Source: Candidatus Eiseniibacteriota bacterium (GTDB lineage Bacteria; Eisenbacteria; RBG-16-71-46). From it: a stretch of 7,236 nt of DNA. Below are positions 1 through 5,248 of this stretch, piece by piece. Location of the stretch: contig VBPB01000125.1 of NCBI GenBank assembly GCA_005893365.1, positions 1 to 7,236 on the forward strand, given 5' to 3'. Made by a program: the position numbers and the translations under genes. Position 1 is the stretch's first letter; every line of letters starts with the position of its first letter. The notes under the pieces are model-generated. The model was not told the origin of the DNA. It searched no databases and saw only the letters and a list, made by a program, of their open reading frames with translations.

Positions 1-963
1 GCCTATCTGTTCGCGGACCAGCGCCCGCGCGAGCTGCGGCTCGCCGTGCGGAGCACCGGCGTCCCGGTCACGGGCACGGTGAGGCTGCGTCTGCCGTCGG
101 GCTGGACGGCCTCGCCAGCCGAGGCGGCCGTCCGACTGCCCGGCGGGGAGGCGGACACCACGCTGTCCTTCGCTGTGACGCCCGGGGCGACGCCGGCGGC
201 GGGGACGGTGGCGGCCGAGATCGCGACCGATATCGGGCGCTACGGCTCGGACATCGTGCGGCTCGATTATCCGCACGTGCCGATCCAGACGCTGCTGCCG
301 CCCGCCGAAGCGCACCTCGTCCGCGCCGATCTCAAGAGGACAGGGTACGAAATCGCCTACCTGATGGGCTCGGGCGACGAGGTTCCCGAGGCGCTCGCGG
401 CGATGGGCTTCCACGTCACGTTGCTCTCTGACGACGAGCTGGCCAAGGAGGACCTCACGCTCGTCGACGCCGTTGTGGTGGGTGTCCGCGCCTACAACAC
501 CAGGCCGCGGCTGCGCGCCCAGCAGCGCCGGCTGCTGGACTGGGTCGCGACCGGCGGCAGACTGGTGGTGCAGTACCAGCGGCCGGAGGAAGGGCTCCAG
601 GACAAGCTCGGGCCCTGGCCGCTCCGCATCTCCAACGACCGGGTGACGGTGGAGGAGGCGCCGGTCACCTTGCTCAAGCCCGACCATCCGCTCCTCACCA
701 CGCCCAACCGCATCGGCGCGTCCGACTTCGAGGGCTGGGAGCAGGAACGTGGCACCTACTTCTCGAACCGCTGGGACCCGCGCTACGAGGCGCTGATGTC
801 CTCGCACGACCCGGGCGAGCCAGCGCGCGACGGGGGGATGCTGGTCGCGACCCTCGGCAAGGGCATGTTCATCTACACCGGATACGCCTTCTTCCGCCAG
901 CTCCCGGCCGGCGTACCTGGGGCCTGGCGGCTGTTCGCGAACCTGGTCAGCAACCCGCAGTAG
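1..963 (+). CDS. PIG-L family deacetylase, C-terminal part (5' truncated)
   Basis: The frame is open from base 1 to TAG at 961-963 and gives 320 residues; the true start and the whole N-terminal domain lie outside the window. Residues ~1-95 read as a beta-rich domain like the NEW3/alpha-galactosidase-associated type (GVPVTGTVRLRLPSGW, then alternating short strands). Residues ~110-318 form a Rossmann-like module resembling ThuA/glutamine-amidotransferase-like domains: YEIAYLMGSGDEVPEAL, DAVVVGVRAYNT, a GGRLVVQYQ strand, DFEGWEQERG, and a GMFIYTGYAFFRQLPAGVPG tail. From memory, this exact tail occurs at the C-terminus of long (~800 residue) PIG-L/LmbE-type deacetylases, which are Zn-dependent N-deacetylases of GlcNAc-like groups. 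The catalytic HPDDE region is not visible here, so the enzyme name rests on the C-terminal module and on the symporter neighbour. The protein is probably exported, but the signal peptide would be upstream. It is followed after 7 nt by a small membrane protein gene, consistent with one operon. Alternative: a stand-alone ThuA-like or NEW3-domain protein. Confidence 0.75.
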   Translation, partial: AYLFADQRPRELRLAVRSTGVPVTGTVRLRLPSGWTASPAEAAVRLPGGEADTTLSFAVTPGATPAAGTVAAEIATDIGRYGSDIVRLDYPHVPIQTLLPPAEAHLVRADLKRTGYEIAYLMGSGDEVPEALAAMGFHVTLLSDDELAKEDLTLVDAVVVGVRAYNTRPRLRAQQRRLLDWVATGGRLVVQYQRPEEGLQDKLGPWPLRISNDRVTVEEAPVTLLKPDHPLLTTPNRIGASDFEGWEQERGTYFSNRWDPRYEALMSSHDPGEPARDGGMLVATLGKGMFIYTGYAFFRQLPAGVPGAWRLFANLVSNPQ

Positions 964-970
964 GCGCTCG

Positions 971-1141
971 ATGGACGGCCGACGCTCGCCGACCACGGAC
1001 GCTCCGAAAGCCGATCGTCCCGCCGAGGGTGACGAGCCGCCCTCGGTGCTCGGCAGCTGGAAGGGGCTCTACGCGCTGGTGATCGGCGAGCTGCTGCTGG
1101 TGATCGCCTTCTGCGCCTGGCTCTCCGCTCGCGGCCGATGA
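971..1141 (+). CDS. Small single-pass membrane protein between the deacetylase and symporter genes
   Basis: ATG at 971 to TGA at 1139-1141 gives 56 residues. Residues 1-26 are polar and rich in Pro, Asp and Arg. At ~29-34 comes SWKGLY, then one hydrophobic helix at ~33-52 (ALVIGELLLVIAFCAWL), and the protein ends in RGR. It is therefore a one-helix integral membrane protein with a short basic tail. I do not know a named family. I recall similar very small proteins with a G-S-W-x-x-L-Y-A-L-V motif before the helix, sitting next to SSS symporters in Bacteroidota-like genomes. The gene starts 7 nt after the deacetylase stop and ends 25 nt before the symporter start, so it is very likely co-transcribed with both. 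An inferred role is an accessory or stabilising subunit for the symporter. No clear Shine-Dalgarno sequence precedes the ATG, which suggests translational coupling. Codon use is GC-rich like its neighbours. Confidence 0.7.
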   Translation: MDGRRSPTTDAPKADRPAEGDEPPSVLGSWKGLYALVIGELLLVIAFCAWLSARGR

Positions 1142-1170
1142 GCGTGGCCCGCCACGCCTCGCACGCATGA
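1138..1170 (+). other. Possible 10-codon bridging ORF with ATGA overlaps at both ends
   Basis: An ATG at 1138-1140 overlaps the TGA (1139-1141) of the small membrane protein gene. Its 10-codon frame (MSVARHASHA) ends at TGA 1168-1170, which overlaps the ATG (1167-1169) of the symporter. Both junctions are ATGA, the arrangement typical of termination-reinitiation. Because the symporter ATG has no obvious purine-rich Shine-Dalgarno sequence upstream, this mini-ORF could hand ribosomes on to it. It could equally be chance in a GC-rich spacer. The peptide itself has no recognisable feature. Confidence 0.2.
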
Positions 1171-2888
1171 GCGCCCTCGACTGGGGCGTGCTGATCGCCG
1201 CCTTGGCGGGCTTCGTCGCCTACGGGGTCTGGCGCGGCCGCGGCGAGCGTGACCTGACCGACTTCCTGCTCGCCGGCCGCAGCATGCGCTGGCCGCTGGT
1301 GGCGCTCTCGGTGATGGCGACCCAGGCCAGCGCCATCACCTTCCTCTCGACCCCGGGGCAGGGCTACGCGGACGGGCTGCGGTTCGTCCAGTTCTACTTC
1401 GGGCTGCCGCTCGCGATGGTGGTGCTGTGCGTCACCGCCATCCCGCTCTATGCGCGGCTCAAGGTCTTCACCGCCTACGAGTACCTGGAGCGGCGCTTCG
1501 ACGCCAAGACCCGGTCGCTCGCGGCGGGCCTCTTCCTGGTGCAGCGTGGGCTCGCGGCCGGCCTCGGCATCTACGCTCCGGCCCTGGTGCTCTCGGTGAT
1601 CCTCGGCTGGGACGTGCGCTGGACCTGCGTGCTGCTGGCCGGGCTGGTGGTCATCTACACCGCCTCGGGCGGCAGCAAGGCCGTCGGCCACGCCCACTTC
1701 CTGATGTTCCTGGTCATCCTCGGCACGATCGCGGTCGCCTTCGTCCTCATCCTCAGGTCGCTGCCGGCGGGGGTCTCGGTCCGCGACGCGGCGTTCGTGG
1801 CGGCGCACGCGGGCAAACTCAACGCGCTTGAGACCCGGTTCGACCCCAACGACCGCTACAACCTGTGGTCCGGGCTGATCGGCGGGTTCTTCCTGCAGCT
1901 CTCGTACTTCGGCACCGACCAGTCGCAGGTGGGTCGCTACCTGACCGGGCGCTCGGCGGCCGAGAGCCGGATGGGGCTCATCTTCAACGGGCTGGTCAAG
2001 GTGCCGATGCAGCTCGCCATCCTGTCGCTGGGGGTGCTGGTGTTCGTCTTCTACCAGTTCGCGCCGCCGCCGCTGTACTTCAACCGGGTCGAGACCGCCC
2101 GGCTCGCCGCGGGCCCGCATGCCGTCGCCTACCACGCGCTCGAGGTCCGGCACGCGCGGCTCATCGCCGAGCGCGAGGGGCACGTGCGGCTGCTGCTCGC
2201 CGCGCGACGCGCCGGCGACGCCGCGACCGCCCGCGGCGCCGGGCTGGTCCTCCAGGGGGACGAGACGCGCCTCAAGCAGGTGCGCCAGGAGACCGTGGAC
2301 CTGATCCATGCCGCCGACCCCAGGGCGCAGTCCAGCGACACCAACTACATCTTCCTCACCTTCGTCCTGCGGCACCTGCCCGTCGGGCTCATCGGGCTCG
2401 TGTTCGCGGCGGTCTTCGCCGCCTCGATGAACTCGACCTCCTCGGAGCTCAACGCGCTCGCCTCCACGACCGTCGTGGACGTCTACAAGCGACTCCCCGG
2501 CACGGCCGGGGACGGCCGCCACGACGTGTGGGTCTCGCGCGTGGTGACCGTAGGCTGGGCGGCGTTCGCGGTGGGCTTCGCCGAGTACGCGAGCCGTCTC
2601 GGCTCGCTGATCGAGGCGGTCAACATCCTGGGCTCGCTCTTCTACGGGACCATCCTGGGGATCTTCCTGGTCGCGTTCTATCTGCCGCGAGTGCGCGGCA
2701 CGCCGGTGTTTGTCGCCGCCCTGGTCGCCGAGGCCATGGTGATCGGGTGCTTCAAGCTCACCCACGTCTCGTTCCTCTGGTACAACCTGATCGGCTGCGT
2801 CCTGGTGATCGCGGTCGCGCTGGCGCTGCAGCCGCTGCTCGGGGGCGAGCGGGGGCGCGAGGGCCCGGCGGCCGGCCCGGCCGCATGA
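1167..2888 (+). CDS. Sodium:solute symporter (SSS family), 573 aa
   Basis: A cytoplasmic-membrane secondary transporter, probably Na+-coupled; the substrate is not predictable. About 13 hydrophobic helices are seen, near residues 4-22, 43-61, 76-95, 117-146, 150-167, 176-197, 232-250, 275-297, 392-418, 455-475, 482-505, 511-530 and 536-556, which fits the SSS/PutP topology. Diagnostic stretches are FLLAGRSMRW (33-42), the second helix LSVMATQASAITFLSTPGQG (47-66), QRGLAAGLGIYAPA (126-139), YTASGGSKAVGHA (164-176), FGTDQSQVGRYLTGRS (248-263) and AASMNSTSSELNALASTTVV (418-437). The last segment aligns with the Na2-site helix of vSGLT and PutP. Between helices 8 and 9, residues ~299-390 form a long charged, mostly helical insert (Arg/Ala/Glu rich) that standard sugar or proline symporters lack. 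I recall a similar insert in the subgroup found beside PIG-L deacetylases. The start at 1167 is the only ATG/GTG/TTG that fits the conserved N-terminus; no Shine-Dalgarno sequence is evident. It is the last gene of the left operon and converges with the TPR gene. Confidence 0.92.
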   Translation: MSALDWGVLIAALAGFVAYGVWRGRGERDLTDFLLAGRSMRWPLVALSVMATQASAITFLSTPGQGYADGLRFVQFYFGLPLAMVVLCVTAIPLYARLKVFTAYEYLERRFDAKTRSLAAGLFLVQRGLAAGLGIYAPALVLSVILGWDVRWTCVLLAGLVVIYTASGGSKAVGHAHFLMFLVILGTIAVAFVLILRSLPAGVSVRDAAFVAAHAGKLNALETRFDPNDRYNLWSGLIGGFFLQLSYFGTDQSQVGRYLTGRSAAESRMGLIFNGLVKVPMQLAILSLGVLVFVFYQFAPPPLYFNRVETARLAAGPHAVAYHALEVRHARLIAEREGHVRLLLAARRAGDAATARGAGLVLQGDETRLKQVRQETVDLIHAADPRAQSSDTNYIFLTFVLRHLPVGLIGLVFAAVFAASMNSTSSELNALASTTVVDVYKRLPGTAGDGRHDVWVSRVVTVGWAAFAVGFAEYASRLGSLIEAVNILGSLFYGTILGIFLVAFYLPRVRGTPVFVAALVAEAMVIGCFKLTHVSFLWYNLIGCVLVIAVALALQPLLGGERGREGPAAGPAA

Positions 2889-2922
2889 CCCGCCGCGGCG
2901 CGGCCGCCGCCGGCGCGCCGGC
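2868..2922. terminator. GC palindromes at the convergent gene junction, possible bidirectional terminator
   Basis: The end of the symporter gene and the 34-nt gap before the opposing stop codon hold several GC-only dyads. There is a 7-bp stem with a 3-nt loop at 2868-2884 (GCGGCCG/CGGCCGC), a 10-bp palindrome at 2891-2900, and a perfect 14-bp palindrome at 2909-2922 (GCCGGCGCGCCGGC) that ends exactly at the stop codon of the minus-strand gene. No T-run follows on either strand, so a classical intrinsic terminator is not shown. The position between two convergent genes is what suggests a termination or pausing role. High base composition alone will produce some palindromes. Confidence 0.3.
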
Positions 2923-5037
2923 TCAACGGCCGGTGTAGGGGATGCCCCGCTCGTACAGGGCGAGGCGCGTGCGGATCGCGGCGGCCAGGGAGTCGAGGCC
3001 GGTCTGGGACGCGAGGTCGAGGGCCTCGTGAGCGCGGCCGACCGCCTGCGGGAAGCGGCCGTTGGCGGCGAAGGCGGCGGCCAGCGCGTCGAGCGCCGAC
3101 GCGTCGCGGTGGTCGGTGAGTGCCACCGCCCGCTCGGCGAGCGGAAGCGCGCCGGCCGCGTCGCGGACCGTGGCCGGGCCCAGGACCTTGAGCCACGCGA
3201 GCTGGCGGACCGGCTCGACCCAGACCGGGGCGATGCGGATCGCCTGCTCGAGCTCGGCGATCAGCTCGCGCCCGTCGCCGTGGCAGTACTGGAGCGCCCA
3301 GGCCAGGCTGAAGTGCGCGTGAGCACTCCCCGGCGCCAGCGCCACCGAGCGGCGCAGCAACTGGAGGCTCTCGTCGCAATGGCCCTGGGCCGCCACCAGG
3401 TCGCCGAGCCGGTCGAGCGCTTCGGTGAAGCTCGACCTCAGGGCCACCGCCCGACGGAACTCCGCCGCCGCGCGGTCGCGGTCCCCGGCGTTCAGGGCCG
3501 CAACGCCGAGCAGATAAGGGACCCGGGCTTCACCCGAGTCCGCCCGCTGCGCCCACTCGAGATGCCGGTTGGCCTCGTCGAGATGCCCGCTGCCGAGGAG
3601 CGCGCCGCCGAGGTTGAGACGCGCCTGGAAGAAGGCCGAATCGAGTTCCAGGGCGCGCCGGTACTCGGCGATGGCGGCCTCGGGTCCCGAGCGCGCGCCG
3701 AGCGCGATCCCGAGGCCGTTGTGCGCGGCGGCGAGGTCCGGCGCGGTCGCCACCGCCCGTCTCCAGAGCGCGACCGAGTCGCGCCACGACTCGAGCGCCG
3801 CAGTCGCGGCGCGCGCCTCGAGGACCACGACGAGGAGTCCCGCCGCCAGGGCCGCGCCGCGGACGCCGGCGCGGGCCGTGCCGGGCGCCGCCCACGCGCG
3901 GGCGAGCCCGTAGCCCAGGAGCAGGGCGATCGCCACGGCGGGGAAGTCGAGATCGTTGTCGTAGGCGATGACCTGGCTCCCGCGCAGGAGGCCGAAGGTG
4001 GGGGCCAGGGCGCACAGGCCCATCAGAGCGCACGCCGCCACCGCCTTGGTCCAGCGCAGCGACGCCACGACGAGCGCTACGGCCACACCCACGCCCAGGA
4101 GGTCGCCGAGCAACGGCATCCGCAACGGCGCGGAGAAGTCGGGAGGAGGGTAGAGGCAGGACAGTCCGACCGGCCAGACCACCTTCTGCGCGTAGAAGGC
4201 CAGCAGGTAGCCGATCTGCGCGGCCATCCGGAGCACCGGCAGGCCGGCGGCCGGCGGCAGCGAGTTGGTGGAGGTGATCGACAGGGTGGTGACCAGCCCC
4301 GAGCCCAGCGCCAGGAGCAGGTAGGGCCACTTCTCGAGGACGGTGGCCAGGCTCAGGCGCCGGAGCGGCCAGGCGTCGAGCACGAGGAGCATCACCGGCA
4401 GCATGACGACCGTGGGCTTGGAGAGCAGGGCCAGCAGGTAGAGCCCGACCGAGGCCACGAACCACGGCCACCGCCCGCCGCGGGCGCGCTGCGCGTAGCA
4501 GAGGAGGGCGGCCAAGGCGAAGCAGCTCGCGAGCAGGGACTTGCGCTCGGCGATCCAGGCCAGCGACTGGACGTGCAGCGGGTGGAGACCGAAGAGCAGT
4601 GCTGCGACCGCGGCCGGGACGACCAGGCCGAACAACCGGACCAGGAGCAGGAAGACCAGGATCGTGCTCACCGCGTGGAGCACCAGGTTGGTGCGGTGGA
4701 AGGTAGCAAGGTCCTGCTCGCGCCCGCCCATCGCCCAGTCGAGCATCAGCGACGTCATGGTGACGGGGAGGTAGTAGCCGCGCACGGTCGAGGGATGCCG
4801 GACCTCGGTGAAGAACCGTTCCGCCGAAGCCCACCCCGGGTTGGTCACCAGCGTGTTCCCGGTCACAGAGTCGGCGTCGTCCATGCCGAGCGCCTGGGCG
4901 TGCAGGACCGGCCGGAAGACCGCGACGACCACGGCGGCGATCAGGAGCGCCGCGAGGACCAGGTCGCGGACGCGCGGGCCTCCGCCCGGCGCTGCGGGCG
5001 GTCGCTCAGCCTCGTCCTCACGGGTCGCCTTGCGCAT
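2923..5037 (-). CDS. TMTC-like polytopic membrane protein with C-terminal TPR array, 704 aa
   Basis: The N-terminal half (residues ~25-410) has about 11-12 hydrophobic helices and the C-terminal part (~434-680) is a run of about six to seven tetratricopeptide repeats. Family-like blocks are MDDADSVTGNTLVTNP (52-67, with Asp53-Asp54 in the first external loop where GT-C enzymes carry catalytic acids), YYLPVTMTSLMLDW (88-101), HRTNLVLHAV (114-123), HPLHVQSLAWIAERKSLLAS (152-171), LLSKPTVVMLPVMLLVLDAW (204-223) and YLLAFYAQKVVWPVGL (277-292). These match my memory of bacterial relatives of TMTC proteins (DUF1736 plus TPR), which have a GT-C glycosyltransferase-like fold; a dolichyl/polyprenyl-phosphate-sugar-dependent protein glycosylation role is only an inference. 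The TPRs should face the periplasm, as they face the ER lumen in TMTC. I chose the ATG at 5037 because MRKATREDE leads directly into the first helix; upstream codons are low-complexity Arg/Pro/Ala and would overlap the divergent gene. No clear Shine-Dalgarno sequence is present. The gene appears to be monocistronic here, convergent with the symporter. Confidence 0.85.
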   Translation of the reverse strand: MRKATREDEAERPPAAPGGGPRVRDLVLAALLIAAVVVAVFRPVLHAQALGMDDADSVTGNTLVTNPGWASAERFFTEVRHPSTVRGYYLPVTMTSLMLDWAMGGREQDLATFHRTNLVLHAVSTILVFLLLVRLFGLVVPAAVAALLFGLHPLHVQSLAWIAERKSLLASCFALAALLCYAQRARGGRWPWFVASVGLYLLALLSKPTVVMLPVMLLVLDAWPLRRLSLATVLEKWPYLLLALGSGLVTTLSITSTNSLPPAAGLPVLRMAAQIGYLLAFYAQKVVWPVGLSCLYPPPDFSAPLRMPLLGDLLGVGVAVALVVASLRWTKAVAACALMGLCALAPTFGLLRGSQVIAYDNDLDFPAVAIALLLGYGLARAWAAPGTARAGVRGAALAAGLLVVVLEARAATAALESWRDSVALWRRAVATAPDLAAAHNGLGIALGARSGPEAAIAEYRRALELDSAFFQARLNLGGALLGSGHLDEANRHLEWAQRADSGEARVPYLLGVAALNAGDRDRAAAEFRRAVALRSSFTEALDRLGDLVAAQGHCDESLQLLRRSVALAPGSAHAHFSLAWALQYCHGDGRELIAELEQAIRIAPVWVEPVRQLAWLKVLGPATVRDAAGALPLAERAVALTDHRDASALDALAAAFAANGRFPQAVGRAHEALDLASQTGLDSLAAAIRTRLALYERGIPYTGR

Positions 5038-5179
5038 GGTTTCGAGCTCGAGACAGGTCCATGACCGTGGGGCACGGCGCGCCGCGCCATGCCCCTGACG
5101 GGCGGCATGATGGACCCTGCCCGAAGCGGGCGACAAATGCCGCGAGCGTGGGCGAGGCCTTGCGAGACCATGCGCCGGT

Positions 5180-5209
5180 TTGCCCGCCGCCGGAGGTGTC
5201 GGGTAACCT
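5180..5209 (+). promoter_or_regulatory. Weak candidate sigma70-like promoter for the E1 gene
   Basis: Within the 211-nt divergent intergenic region, TTGCCC at 5180-5185 and TAACCT at 5204-5209 are separated by 18 nt and lie about 40 nt before the E1 start codon. The matches to consensus are four of six for -35 and three of six for -10, so this is only a candidate. TAAC is one of the few AT-containing spots in the region. The same region must also carry the promoter of the divergent TPR gene, for which I see no convincing boxes. Confidence 0.2.
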
Positions 5210-5236
5210 CGCCCGCGACAGCCCGGATCCCAAAGC

Positions 5237-5243
5237 AGGAGAA
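5237..5243 (+). promoter_or_regulatory. Shine-Dalgarno sequence of the E1 gene
   Basis: AGGAGAA lies at 5237-5243, with GGAG ending 7 nt before the ATG at 5249. It is the only strong ribosome-binding site in the window and fixes the start of the 2-oxoacid dehydrogenase gene. The other genes here lack one, which contrasts with this likely highly expressed metabolic enzyme. Confidence 0.8.
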
Positions 5244-5248
5244 CCCGC

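Noticed and set aside
873..2765. Long minus-strand open frame (630 codons) antisense to the symporter
   Set aside because: The product is low-complexity Arg/Glu/Gly/His with no helices or motifs, and it covers a clearly recognised SSS gene. Strong GC bias removes stop codons from the opposite strand.
1865..2938. Plus-strand frame overlapping the symporter in another phase
   Set aside because: Arg/Ala/Gly-rich shadow of the symporter gene; no independent motif or start signal.
2885..2938. 17-codon ORF whose ATG overlaps the symporter stop (ATGA)
   Set aside because: It encodes only Arg/Ala/Gly/Pro from the GC palindrome region and runs into the convergent gene; no sign of coding.
3028..5064. 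Long plus-strand open frame (678 codons) antisense to the TPR gene
   Set aside because: The product is Arg/Gly/Glu/Gln-rich with no fold signal, whereas the minus strand shows membrane helices and TPR repeats.
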